The notes: a model not told the origin generated them from the sequence alone. A DNA stretch of 64,000 bases from Nocardiopsis endophytica (GCF_027706725.1 NZ_JAQFWQ010000007.1:47521-111520); one strand, 5' to 3'. Positions 32,074-40,207 are shown, counted from the first letter of the stretch. Program-made: numbers and translations.

Positions 32074-33434
32074 AAGGGGCTCCACCCGGGCACGAAGGAG
32101 CATGAGCCCGAGCGCGCGCTCCGTCCGGCGTGGGCATGGACAGGGCGATCAGCGGCGATGGGGGAGCGGGGTGGTTTCCCGGGCCTGTCTGCTGGGCGGC
32201 AGTCCGCTTGCGGTCCGGCTGAGCAGGTATCCCGGTTGCGGGCCCCGTCCGGGCGGCGGGCCGGCGGGTGCGGGTGGAGAGCGGCGACGCCGGAGGCGGG
32301 CGGCCCTTCCAGCACCGTTGTCGGGCGCGGCGCGTGTGCACGGTCGGCGTTGATGGCGGCGACGGCGACAGCGGGGCGCTTCCCCGGCCCTGCTTGCCAG
32401 GCGGCAAGTCCCTCACGGTGCGGGGAGGCGGGACAGCGGGTACCCCGCTCACGCCCCCTGGCCGGGCGGCGGGCCGTCGGAGTGCCGGGGGAAGGGCGGC
32501 GACGACGGAGGCAGGCGGCCCTTCCCGCAGCGTTGTCGGGCGCCGGGCGTGCGGGCGGTCACCGTGAAGGGCAGCGACGGAGTGAGCGGGGCGCTTCCCG
32601 GGCGCTGCTTGCCGTCCGGCTGGTTCCTCGCGGTCCGGGCGGCGGCGAGCGGGTGGGCGGGTGGTCACCCGCGCTCGTGGCGGCCGCCGGCCCGGTGCGC
32701 CCTTCCTGGCGATGATCTCGACGAAGGTGCTGTCATTCCGGCGGTTTTGACAGCACCTTCGTCGAGATCATCGCCGAGGGGAGCGGCGGCATCTTGAGTG
32801 GTGAAACCGACACCTGATCTGCCGAAAAGCGTCGATTCCACGACGCTGGATGCCCGACCCCCTCTCCTGGTGTCCGATATGCCCGGTACGTGCCGCCTGG
32901 GCGCCGACCCGGCGGCCGCCACGAACGCGGGCGAGCGCCCGCCCTCCTCGTCGCGCCGCCTACCCGCACCGCGAGGGGTCCGCCGCCCGGCAGACCGCGC
33001 CTGGGAACCACCCCGCTGTCGCCGTCGCCGCCCTCCGCGGCGACCACCCACGCGCCGGACGGCCGACAGCGCCGCCGTAAGGGCCGCCGACCTCTCTTCG
33101 TCGCCGCCATTCCGCTCACACTCCGCCGACCCGCCACCCGGCTGGGGCCCCTGAGCGGGGGCCAGGTCTGCCGCCAGGACCGCGAGCGGCCGGACGGACG
33201 GCACGCAGCGCCGGGAACCGCCCGACTTCCGCCGTCGCTGCTCATCACGGTGGCCATGCGCACGCCGGACGGCCGAGGCGCGTGAGCGGGGCGCCTACCG
33301 AACCTGACGGCCGCCGCAGGCGCCTGCTCCGTCGTCGGTGGGCCTCTTCTTCCTGCGGCTTCGGGGTAGCTAGCGTCCATGAGTGCATGAATCCATGGTT
33401 TCGTGAATCCAGGAATCCCTGTATCGTTGGCTGC
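32074..33434. repeat. Gene-free region of degenerate ~210-bp repeats, direct then inverted
   Basis: No open frame here resembles a protein. A block of the form G-G-nGnTTCCC-GG-CTGnnTGCC...GCGGT-CGG recurs at 32171, 32375 and 32590 on the + strand (periods 204 and 215) and, reversed, ending near 33014 and 33224 (period 210). A second block CGGCCCTTCC...CGTTGTCGGGCG recurs at 32301 and 32516 and reversed at 33063-33091. The two sets point inward to the palindrome at 32708-32775. Unequal periods and indels argue against coding. Confidence 0.65.
32708..32775. repeat. Perfect palindrome, 28-bp arms, 12-nt loop
   Basis: Arm 32708-32735 (starting GGCGATGATCTCGACGAAGG) is the exact reverse complement of 32748-32775; the loop is TTCCGGCGGTTT. 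It is far longer and less GC-rich than the terminators nearby and shares only the GATCTCG motif with the dispersed 64-bp repeat cores. It could be a miniature inverted-repeat element, a structured RNA or a protein-binding hairpin. Confidence 0.7.
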
Positions 33435-33773
33435 ATGCTGAGCATCGCCACCGACATCGACGCCCTCGCCCGTTTCGGGCGGGCGTTGGCGGATCCGATC
33501 CGCTGTCGCATCCTCCTCGCCCTGCGGGACGCGCCCGCTCATCCGGCCGACCTGGCCGAGGTGCTCGGCGTCAGCCGTACCCGCCTGTCCAACCACCTCG
33601 CCTGCCTGCGCGACTGCGGCCTTGTCGTCGCCGTGCCCGCCGGGCGGCGGGTGCGCTACGAACTCGCCGACCCCCGGCTCGCCCACGCCCTGGACGACCT
33701 GCGCTCGGCCGTCATCGCCGTGGAGAACGACAAGAGCTGCCTCGACGCGGAACAGGGGGAGGACTGCTGCTGA
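33435..33773 (+). CDS. cmtR: ArsR/SmtB family metal sensor, CmtR-like
   Basis: A 112-aa ArsR-family repressor. The winged HTH includes HPADLAEVLGVSRTRLSNHLACLRDCG. Cysteines fall at 57, 61 and 102, exactly the three ligands of Mycobacterium CmtR, the Cd(II)/Pb(II) sensor, so the same metal specificity is likely. It ends ...DKSCLDAEQGEDCC. Its stop overlaps the start of a CDF-type exporter. Three GAATCC repeats (33389, 33405, 33413) upstream are a possible operator. Confidence 0.85.
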   Translation: MLSIATDIDALARFGRALADPIRCRILLALRDAPAHPADLAEVLGVSRTRLSNHLACLRDCGLVVAVPAGRRVRYELADPRLAHALDDLRSAVIAVENDKSCLDAEQGEDCC

Positions 33774-34492
33774 TGCCCGCCCGCACCGTCGCCCCCGACC
33801 GCAGGCGCGAGACGCTGACCCGGCGCATCCGCCTGATCGTGGCCGGGACCATCGCCTACAACCTGGTCGAGGCCGCCGTCGCCATCACCGCCGGCTCCCT
33901 CGCCTCCTCCGCGGCGCTCATCGGGTTCGGCCTGGACTCGCTCGTGGAGGTCTCCTCCGCGCTCGCCGTGGCCTGGCAGTTCTCCGCCGGCGACCCCGCG
34001 GTACGCCAGTCGCGCGAGCGCCGCGCCCTGCGCGTGATCGCCGTCTCCTTCTTCGCCCTGGCCGCCTACGTCACCTTCGAGGCGTTCCGCTCCTTCACCG
34101 GCGCCGAGGCCGAGCCCTCCACCGTCGGCATCGTCCTGGCCGCGCTGTCCGTGGCCGTCATGCCCCTGCTGTCGCTGGCCGAGCGCCGCACCGGCCGCGA
34201 GCTGGGCTCGGCGTCGGCGGTGGCCGACTCCAAGCAGACCATGCTCTGCGCCTACCTGTCGGCCGCGCTGCTGGTGGGCCTGCTGGCCAACGCCGTGCTC
34301 GGCTGGACCTGGGCCGACCCGGTCGTCGCGCTGGTCATCGCCGCGGTGGCCGTGCGCGAAGGCGTCGAGGCCTGGCGCGGCGACGCCTGCTGCGCCGCCG
34401 GGGGCATGGCGCTCGCCGTCGCCCCCGGCGAAGCCGCCCCCGGAACCGGCGCCGACGGCTGCGGCTGCGGGGACGGCTGCTCCTGCTGCTGA
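33773..34492 (+). CDS. Cation diffusion facilitator-type heavy-metal exporter
   Basis: A 239-aa membrane protein with about six segments of the CDF/cation-transporter fold: IVAGTIAYNLVEAAVAITAG, SSAALIGFGLDSLVEVSSALAV (segment 2 with the metal-site Asp) and ADSKQTMLCAYLSAALL (segment 5, A-D-S-K as in metal-binding HxxxD positions). The extramembrane tail ends CGCGDGCSCC, a likely thiolate metal-binding site. It overlaps the cmtR-like gene by one base (TGATG), so sensor and exporter are co-translated. Likely exports Cd/Pb/Zn. Confidence 0.85.
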   Translation: MPARTVAPDRRRETLTRRIRLIVAGTIAYNLVEAAVAITAGSLASSAALIGFGLDSLVEVSSALAVAWQFSAGDPAVRQSRERRALRVIAVSFFALAAYVTFEAFRSFTGAEAEPSTVGIVLAALSVAVMPLLSLAERRTGRELGSASAVADSKQTMLCAYLSAALLVGLLANAVLGWTWADPVVALVIAAVAVREGVEAWRGDACCAAGGMALAVAPGEAAPGTGADGCGCGDGCSCC

Positions 34493-34565
34493 CCCGCACG
34501 GCGCCCGGGGCGGGCCGCCGGAAACCCGGTGGCCCGCCCCGGGCCGTGCTGGAATGATCATCCCC

Positions 34566-35495
34566 ATGTCCGTACGTGAACTGGTCGTCCTCGGCAGCTC
34601 CAGCGCCGTTCCCACCAAGCGCCGCAACCACAACGGCTACTTCCTGCGCTGGGACGACCACGGCATCCTCTTCGACCCCGGAGAGGGCACCCAGCGGCAG
34701 ATGCGCTACGCCGGGCTGGCCGCCAGCGACCTCACCCGCCTGTGCATCACCCACTTCCACGGTGACCACTCCCTCGGTGTCCCCGGAGTGGTGCAGCGCA
34801 TCGCCCGCGACCGCGTCGAGCACACCGTGCGGGCCGCCTACCCCGCCGCGGGCCAGACCTACTGGGAGCGGCTGCGCCACGCCACCGCCTTCGGCGACAC
34901 CGACGTCATCACCCCCCAGCCCGTGGACGGGCTCGGTGCCTGCCCCCTCGACGGCGACGGCCTGAGGATCACCGCGCTCCCTCTGGACCACCGCATGCCC
35001 GCCTTCGGCTACCGCATCCAGGAGCCCGACGGCCTGCGGATGCTGCCCGAACGGCTGGCGGCCCTGGGCATCTCCGGCCCCGACGTCGGCCGCCTGCAGC
35101 GCGAGGGGCAGGTGGCCGGCGCCGACGGCCGCCGGGTGACGCTGGAGGAGTGCTCGGTCCCCCGCCCCGGCCAGTCCATGGCGTTCGTGATGGACACCGG
35201 CGTGTGCGACAACGCCGTCCGGCTGGCCGAGGACGCCGACATGCTCGTCATCGAGTCCACCTACCTGGACTCCGAGGCGAAGCTCGCCTCGGACTACCGG
35301 CACCTGACCGCCGGGCAGGCGGGCCGTATCGCCGCCGAGGCTTGTGCGCGCCTGCTGGTGCTCACGCACATCTCCGAGCGCTACGAGGTCGACGACGAGC
35401 CCAGGTTCGTCGAAGAGGCGGCCGCCCATTTCGACGGCACCATCGTCCTGGCCCAGGACCTGGACCGGATCAAGGTCCCCAAGCGCCGGGCCTAG
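34566..35495 (+). CDS. rnz: Ribonuclease Z (tRNase Z)
   Basis: Metallo-beta-lactamase-fold endonuclease that removes tRNA 3' trailers, 309 aa, full length. Motifs: LVVLGSSSAVPTKRRNHNGYFLR at the start, FDPGEGTQRQM, the zinc motif THFHGDHSLGVPGV (HxHxDH), the later Asp in FVMDTGVCDN, and the last zinc ligand in LVLTHISERY. The ATG at 34566 is preferred; an in-frame ATG at 34554 lies four codons upstream. Follows the CDF gene after 73 bases. Confidence 0.93.
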   Translation: MSVRELVVLGSSSAVPTKRRNHNGYFLRWDDHGILFDPGEGTQRQMRYAGLAASDLTRLCITHFHGDHSLGVPGVVQRIARDRVEHTVRAAYPAAGQTYWERLRHATAFGDTDVITPQPVDGLGACPLDGDGLRITALPLDHRMPAFGYRIQEPDGLRMLPERLAALGISGPDVGRLQREGQVAGADGRRVTLEECSVPRPGQSMAFVMDTGVCDNAVRLAEDADMLVIESTYLDSEAKLASDYRHLTAGQAGRIAAEACARLLVLTHISERYEVDDEPRFVEEAAAHFDGTIVLAQDLDRIKVPKRRA

Positions 35496-35549
35496 CCGCC
35501 GGACCGTCCCGGCGCGCGCCACCGGCGGCGTGTCGGCGATGCTGTGGGA

Positions 35550-35845
35550 ATGGCGTACGTGTCCAGAGTGCCGCGACCGCCGCTGGACGGGCTGATCGAC
35601 GACCTCTACTAGCTGGAGGGGGAGCCCCCGTACGCCCGGCTGACGCTGCCGCCGGTGCCGTCCGCGCTGCTCACCGTCAACCTCGGGGCGCCGTTCCGCA
35701 TCCGCGCCGGAACCGACACCGACACCGACACGGCCGGGTACGCCGACGGCTGCGTGGTCACCATGCCCACCCGCGCGCTGGACTTCGGTTACCTGCCCCG
35801 GACCCGGTCCGTCGGCGTGCACGTCAAGCCGTGGGGGCGGCGCGC
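35550..35845 (+). pseudogene. Relic of an AraC-type regulator gene
   Basis: From ATG 35550 the frame reads MAYVSRVPRPPLDGLIDDLY, meets TAG at 35610-35612, then continues LEGEPPYARLTLPPVPSALL, TVNLGAPFRIRAG, TRALDFGYLPRTRSVGVHVKPWG. This is the N-terminal sensor domain of AraC regulators of the DUF6597 type, where LYYLEG is usual, so TAC-to-TAG nonsense is likely. After HVKPWG the similarity ends at the neighbouring SRPBCC gene; the DNA-binding half is gone. Confidence 0.75.
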
Positions 35846-35848
35846 ACC

Positions 35849-36304
35849 TCAGGTGTGCCGGTCGGCCTCCGCCGCCTCCTTCAGCAGGGCCAGGCCGACC
35901 CTCCACGCGCGCGCGTTCTCCTCGGCGTGGTCGTGCCGGACCCCGTCAGGCCCCTGCAACGCGCCGAAGCCGCCCTCGCGCAGCTCCACGCGCGTCCCGC
36001 CGCCCTCCTCCGGGCGCAGCCTCAGCTCCACGCGGGTGCTGCGGCCCGGCTCGGGCGGCACATCCGGCTCCAGGGACCACCGGAAGGCGAAGACCTCGCC
36101 GGGGTCGGCGCGCTCCACCACGCCCCGGTAGGTGCCGTGCTCCTTCCAGGTGAAGGCGGTGGGGCCGCCCGGCACCGGGTCGAGCTCGGCGCCGTCGAAG
36201 GCGAACCAGCGGCGCAGCCCGTCGGCGGAGGTCACCAGGCGCCACACGCTCTTGGGCGGCGCATCGACGGTCACGCTGCAGGAGATCTCGTCCACGGTAC
36301 CCAC
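35849..36304 (-). CDS. SRPBCC (AHSA1-type) domain protein
   Basis: A 151-aa START-like hydrophobic-pocket protein: GTVDEISCSVTVDAPPKSVWRLVTSADGLRRWF, then GGPTAFTWKEHGTYRGVVE and TRVELREGGFGAL. The size and opening are those of AHSA1/YndB-type proteins, which bind lipophilic ligands. The GTG at 36304 follows GAGGAGG. Ligand unknown. It lies beside the AraC relic and the azlD remnant. Confidence 0.87.
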   Translation of the reverse strand: MGTVDEISCSVTVDAPPKSVWRLVTSADGLRRWFAFDGAELDPVPGGPTAFTWKEHGTYRGVVERADPGEVFAFRWSLEPDVPPEPGRSTRVELRLRPEEGGGTRVELREGGFGALQGPDGVRHDHAEENARAWRVGLALLKEAAEADRHT

Positions 36305-36447
36305 GTGCCCCTCCTCGGCCTGCTGCACTGCGGGCCGGCCCTTCACCGGGCCACGCCCGCATCCGACGGTATTCTCCGTCGCCCCCGGCCGCCGAGGAGG
36401 CGCGCTGTGGCGGCGCGCGGACGCCGCCTGCGCGGGTGGACGGCGCC

Positions 36448-36655
36448 TCAGAACACCAGCGCCAGCAGGGCGACGTACACCGCCGTCCCCGCGAAAGTGC
36501 TGGTCACGGCGTTGCGCAGCCACAGGTGCAGCCCGACGGTCACGGCCAGGGCCAGCACGGTGGGCACGAGCGAGGAGGCCGCGCCCCAGTCCGCCCCGCG
36601 CAGGGTGTAGGCGGCGAGGATCACCATCACCCCCAGGGGCATGGCCGTGTCCAGT
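36448..36655 (-). pseudogene. azlD: azlD 3' remnant truncated by IS element
   Basis: The last ~67 residues of an AzlD branched-chain amino-acid exporter subunit: DTAMPLGVMVILAAYTLRG, then LVPTVLALAVTVGLHLWLRN, AVTSTFAGTAVYVALLALVF. AzlD proteins are ~105-110 aa, so the first third, and the expected partner azlC upstream, are missing. The break falls exactly at the right end of the IS200/IS605 element (GGATGTCAA / CTGGACACG). Confidence 0.78.
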
Positions 36656-36663
36656 TGACATCC

Positions 36664-36685
36664 TCTCCCGCCTAAAGGCGGGAGA
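36664..36685. repeat. IS right-end hairpin
   Basis: TCTCCCGCC-TAAA-GGCGGGAGA, a 9-bp perfect stem; on the minus strand it is followed by GGATGTCAA, a typical right-end tail. The tnpB stop codon (36672-36674) lies within it, so the 3' end of tnpB, the right end and the presumed 3' end of the guide-RNA scaffold coincide. Confidence 0.75.
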
Positions 36686-37976
36686 ATCCAGCCAACGGGC
36701 CATGCCCGCCGCTGGTGGTTGACGCTTCGTCGCCCGGGTCCCCCCGAAGGCTCCACGTCCTGGCACCCGCAATATCCTGGGGCGCTTCCCGCTTTGCCGC
36801 GTGTCCGATGTTGCGCGCGGCATTGGTGTCTGCGTTCTCGGCGTGCCCGCATCCGGGAGCCTTGCACACGAACCGGTCTTGTGACTCCCGGCTGCCCGGG
36901 GTGATGAACCCGCATACCGAGCAACGGCGCGAGGTATCGGGGGCGGGCACCTTGACCAGGTGGCCGCCCCGGTCGGACAGCTTGTACTCCAGCAGGGTGA
37001 CCGTTCGCCCCCACGCCTCTTTGCTGATCGACCGGTTCAATCCGGCCTTCTGACGGACGCTGGTACCCGGGCTGTCCAAGGTCCCTTTGGCCGACCTGGT
37101 CATGTTGGTGATGTTCAGGCGTTCCACCCCGATCACGCCGAAGGTCTCGGCGAGTGCGGTGGTGGTCTTGTGCTGCCAATCCAGGGCGCGTCGCTTGGCT
37201 CTCGCGCGCACACCTGCGATCTGGCCATAGGTCCGCTTGAGCCGGTTTGAGGTCGTCTCTCCCGGCTCGCGGGAACGCCGCTGGCGTTCCTTCTTCTTCT
37301 CCAACCGGCGCAGGCGCTCCGTCTCACCCCGGCTCAGCCAGGGAACGTGTTCGCGGAAGCTGCCGTCTGAGAGCGCCAGCGGTTCGGCGATTCCCCGGTC
37401 GATACCGACCCCTGGGCCGACATGCGGGGCCGGTTCCTTCACCTCGGTGCGCACGCGGAACACCACATGCCACCCGCCGGCCTCTTTCACCAGTCGGGCA
37501 CCGGTCACCCTGTTCTCCACGTCGGCGTGCTTGCCGACCGGGAGGTCTTTGGTCCACCGGAACCGGATCACACCGGCCTTGGGAACCTTCACCACGCCCC
37601 ATCGGCGGCTGATCCTCCTGATGCCGAGGTCGCGCCCCTGGGGGACGTCGATGGCCATCCGGGAGCGGGACCGCGCCTTGAACGTCGGTTCCTCGGCGCG
37701 TCCTTCCCAGCAGTTCACCCATGCCCGGAAGTACGTCTTCAGCACCGCTTGGGCAGCTTGGGCTGGAAGGTCGGACAACCAGCCGATGTCCTTGCGGGCC
37801 TGGCGGATGGCCGTGTCGGCGTCCTTCAGCGATACCCGCCGGTTCTCGTTGGCCATGGTCCACCAGTCGTGGAGGAGGTTCCACATGGCACGCGACGCAT
37901 GCCCCTGGCCTTCCAGCGCCGATAGCTGGTCGGGGCCGGGGTACAGACGCGCCTTGTGGCCGCGTTCGCGCTTCAC
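36672..37976 (-). CDS. tnpB: RNA-guided endonuclease TnpB, IS200/IS605 family
   Basis: TnpB, the RNA-guided DNA nuclease ancestral to Cas12, 434 aa from GTG 37976, chosen because GGGGAGG lies 6 bases upstream; an in-frame ATG at 38012 is possible. The RuvC-like site is complete: Asp in GVGIDRG (about residue 193), Glu in IGVERLN (about 285) and Asp in ENADTNAARN (about 383). A zinc ribbon CSVCG...CKAPGC lies between the last two. Its omega-RNA would run off the tnpB 3' end and take its guide from the flanking azlD sequence below 36655. Confidence 0.92.
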   Translation of the reverse strand: MKRERGHKARLYPGPDQLSALEGQGHASRAMWNLLHDWWTMANENRRVSLKDADTAIRQARKDIGWLSDLPAQAAQAVLKTYFRAWVNCWEGRAEEPTFKARSRSRMAIDVPQGRDLGIRRISRRWGVVKVPKAGVIRFRWTKDLPVGKHADVENRVTGARLVKEAGGWHVVFRVRTEVKEPAPHVGPGVGIDRGIAEPLALSDGSFREHVPWLSRGETERLRRLEKKKERQRRSREPGETTSNRLKRTYGQIAGVRARAKRRALDWQHKTTTALAETFGVIGVERLNITNMTRSAKGTLDSPGTSVRQKAGLNRSISKEAWGRTVTLLEYKLSDRGGHLVKVPAPDTSRRCSVCGFITPGSRESQDRFVCKAPGCGHAENADTNAARNIGHAAKREAPQDIAGARTWSLRGDPGDEASTTSGGHGPLAGFSRL

Positions 37977-38018
37977 GTGCCACCTCCCCATGTCCAAGGC
38001 GCATCGTAGCATTGGTTC

Positions 38019-38486
38019 ATGTCACCGCGATGGGAACAGAGCCCCGACGTACGCCGGGGTGCGCACGTTGCCTACAACCTTCACGCTCACTTGGTTTTCG
38101 TCACGAAGTACCGGCGGGAGGTGTTCACGCCCGAGATGCTGACGCGCTGCGAGGAGATCATGCGCGACGTGTGCACCGACTTCGGTGCAGAGCTGAAGCG
38201 GTTCAACGGCGAGCGCGACCACGTCCACCTCCTGGTGCACTACCCGCCGAAGATTGCCCTTTCGAAGCTGGTGAACAGCTTGAAGGGTGTTAGCTCTCGT
38301 TATCTTCGGCGGGAGTTCACCTGCCAGGTGAACCGCAACATCATGCACGGGAGGTTCTGGTCGGGGTCGTACTTCGCGGGATCGTGCGGTGGTGCTCCGC
38401 TGGCCGTGGTCAAGCGCTACATCCAGCAGCAGCAGCGCCCCGGGCCGGTTACGGGAGGGTGGTGGGGCGATTCACCTACCGGCTGA
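38019..38486 (+). CDS. tnpA: IS200/IS605 transposase TnpA (Y1 HUH)
   Basis: Single-strand transposase of 155 aa. AYNLHAHLVFVTKYRREVF is the family start; the HUH metal site is HVH at residues 68-70 (RDHVHLLVHYPP); the nucleophile tyrosine is in VVKRYIQQQ at residue 134. The N-terminal ~12 residues before HVAYN are longer than usual. It is divergent from tnpB and appears intact. The last codons run into the left-end hairpin. Confidence 0.92.
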   Translation: MSPRWEQSPDVRRGAHVAYNLHAHLVFVTKYRREVFTPEMLTRCEEIMRDVCTDFGAELKRFNGERDHVHLLVHYPPKIALSKLVNSLKGVSSRYLRREFTCQVNRNIMHGRFWSGSYFAGSCGGAPLAVVKRYIQQQQRPGPVTGGWWGDSPTG

Positions 38487-38495
38487 AGCCGGTAG
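38476..38495. repeat. IS left-end hairpin
   Basis: CTACCGGC-TGAA-GCCGGTAG, a perfect 8-bp stem at the tnpA stop codon, matching the subterminal hairpin that TnpA recognises. The flanking VOC gene breaks off about ten bases further on. Confidence 0.7.
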
Positions 38496-38505
38496 CACTC
38501 TCGCG

Positions 38506-38826
38506 ACACATAGGTAGGTGCCCCAGGGCTCGGTCACCGGTTCGGTGACGGTCGCCCCGCGCTCGCGCAGCTCGCGGGCGGTGGCCGCGGCGTCGTCGCA
38601 GGCCAGGGTGAGGTAGGCGCCTTGACCGGGGGAGCGGTTGAACTCCGAGGCGGTGTGCACGGTGATGCGCGTGCCCCCCGCCGGGCGGGGCGATCTCGAT
38701 CCAGCGGGCGCCCGGCCACATCTCCGCGTCCTTGACGGTGTGAAACCCCAGGACGCGGGTGTAGAAGTCGACCGTGGCGGCCTGGTCGCGCACGTACAGC
38801 ACGGCGAGGTCGATCGTGGTGATCAT
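38506..38826 (-). pseudogene. VOC-family gene, frameshifted and 3'-truncated by the IS
   Basis: From ATG 38826 (behind GGAGG) the frame reads MITTIDLAVLYVRDQAATVD, FYTRVLGFHTVKDAEMWPG, ARWIEIAPPGG. In the next frame it continues TRITVHTASEFNR, AYLTLACDDAAATARELRE, TEPWGTYLCV. The switch falls in a six-C run at 38672-38677, consistent with one extra base. The usual ending (DPDGN-type) is missing because the IS begins there. The frameshift alone could be a sequencing slip, but the truncation cannot. Confidence 0.78.
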
Positions 38827-39004
38827 CGGCGCCTCCGTTGCCCACGGACCGCCCCTGACCGCGGTCCCGCCCGGGGCCACCGTAACCGGGAGCGCCGACG
38901 GCGCCCGGCAGCCGGAGCCGCCGGGCGCGTCGCGGAGCGAAAGGGGGCGGGGCGGCACCGGGGGACGGACCCCGGCGCCGCCCCGTGCGGTCGGACGCGC
39001 GCGG

Positions 39005-40207
39005 TCAGCCGCGCCGGCCGTACTGGTCGGCCTCCGCCTCGGCCTCGATGAGGTCGGCGGCGACGCGGGTGCCGCCCTGCGTCTCCAGCTCGGCGCGGAT
39101 CCCGCGCAGCCGGGCGGCCACCTCCTCGGAGGAGGTCAGCTCCTCCAGGGCCGACCGCAGCGCGTCGGCGGTGGCGTCCTCGGTGTCGATGCGCCGCGCC
39201 ACGCCCTGGGCCTGCAGGGTGTCGGCGTTGCCGAACTGGTCGGCGAACTGCGGCACCGCGATCATCGGCACACCGCAGACCAGCCCCTCGCTGGAGCCGC
39301 CCATCCCCGCGTGCGTGACGAACGCCGAGGCCTGCCGCAGGATGGCCAGCTGCGGCACCCACGAGCGCACCTCGATGTTGTCCGGGACCTCGCCCAGCTC
39401 CTCGGGACGCACCTTCTGGCCGATCTGCAGGACGACGTGCCAGTCGGGCAGACCGCCGAAGGCGGCGACGCACTTCCGGTAGAAGCCCGGCAGCTCGGTG
39501 AAGGCGCTGCCCATGGACACCAGCAGGATGCGCTTGCCCTCCGCGCCGGGCGGCGGGCTCCACTCGCCCTGCTCGGCCCGCTCGCCCACGCAGGGGCCGA
39601 CGAAGGAGACGACGCCGGGGTCGACCGTGTCGGCGAAGGGCTGCATGGCGCGGGGGATGAGGGCCAGCGCGCGGCGCGGTTTCCCGGCGAAGTCGCCGCT
39701 GTCCGTCTCGACCCCCTGCTCGGCGAGCCAGGCGTCGAAGCGCTCCAGGTACTCCTCGGCCCCGGGCAGGGCCTTGACCTGCTCCCCGACCGTCTCCTCG
39801 TAGCCCTTCCAGGCCACATAGGTGGGGGAGAGCTGGACGATGGGCACGCCCCAGTTCTCGGCGAGCACGCGGGCCGGGTAGCCCGCGATGTCGTAGAGGA
39901 ACACGTCGGGGCGGTCGTCCTCGTAGGCGGCGCGGATGGCCGCCATGTTCGCCTTGGCGTCGTCGAGGAAGAGCTCCGAGGCGGCGATGGGGTCCTCGGG
40001 CCAGGAGTGGTCGTCGACCGGGAGGGTGCTGGTGTAGGGGACCAGCTCGGCGCCCGCCCCGGTGACCAGCTCCTCCATGCGCGGGTCGTTGGCGTAGGTG
40101 ACGCGGTGGCCGCGCCGGGCGAGCTCGCGGACGACCTCCAGGCTCGGGATGACGTGGCTGATGGCCGGGATGCCGACCATGGCGATGTGAAGGCGCTTGC
40201 GGTGCAC
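39005..40207 (-). CDS. Macrolide-family glycosyltransferase (MGT/OleD-like)
   Basis: GT1-family glycosyltransferase of 400 aa, similar in layout to OleD/Mgt enzymes that inactivate macrolides by glucosylating the desosamine 2'-OH. The N-terminal acceptor domain begins IAMVGIPAISHVIPSLEVVRE; the donor-binding motif is FVTHAGMGGSSEGLVCGVP then PQFADQFGNADTL at about 295-330. The GTG at 40207 follows TTGGAG. A long leader with a WblC-type promoter and a 7-aa leader ORF lies upstream, fitting antibiotic-induced expression. Acceptor is inferred, not shown. Confidence 0.87.
   Translation of the reverse strand: MHRKRLHIAMVGIPAISHVIPSLEVVRELARRGHRVTYANDPRMEELVTGAGAELVPYTSTLPVDDHSWPEDPIAASELFLDDAKANMAAIRAAYEDDRPDVFLYDIAGYPARVLAENWGVPIVQLSPTYVAWKGYEETVGEQVKALPGAEEYLERFDAWLAEQGVETDSGDFAGKPRRALALIPRAMQPFADTVDPGVVSFVGPCVGERAEQGEWSPPPGAEGKRILLVSMGSAFTELPGFYRKCVAAFGGLPDWHVVLQIGQKVRPEELGEVPDNIEVRSWVPQLAILRQASAFVTHAGMGGSSEGLVCGVPMIAVPQFADQFGNADTLQAQGVARRIDTEDATADALRSALEELTSSEEVAARLRGIRAELETQGGTRVAADLIEAEAEADQYGRRG

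Larger units (their letters stand above)
36655..38505. mobile_element. IS200/IS605-family insertion sequence (tnpA and tnpB divergent)
   Basis: A ~1.85-kb element with divergent tnpA (+) and tnpB (-) whose starts are a few bases apart. Each end has a subterminal hairpin (36664-36685 and 38476-38495) instead of terminal inverted repeats, as in this Y1-transposase family, which makes no target duplication. The borders are estimated from where the two flanking genes break off. Both genes look intact. Confidence 0.85.

Noticed and set aside
32074..33300. CRISPR array
   Set aside because: The repeat units are ~210 bp, degenerate and include inverted copies, with no short identical repeats or unique spacers and no cas genes anywhere in the window.
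32074..33434. Several Arg/Gly/Ala-rich open frames of 80-200 codons in the repeat region
   Set aside because: They follow the repeat structure, change frame between units, have no ribosome sites and resemble no protein family.
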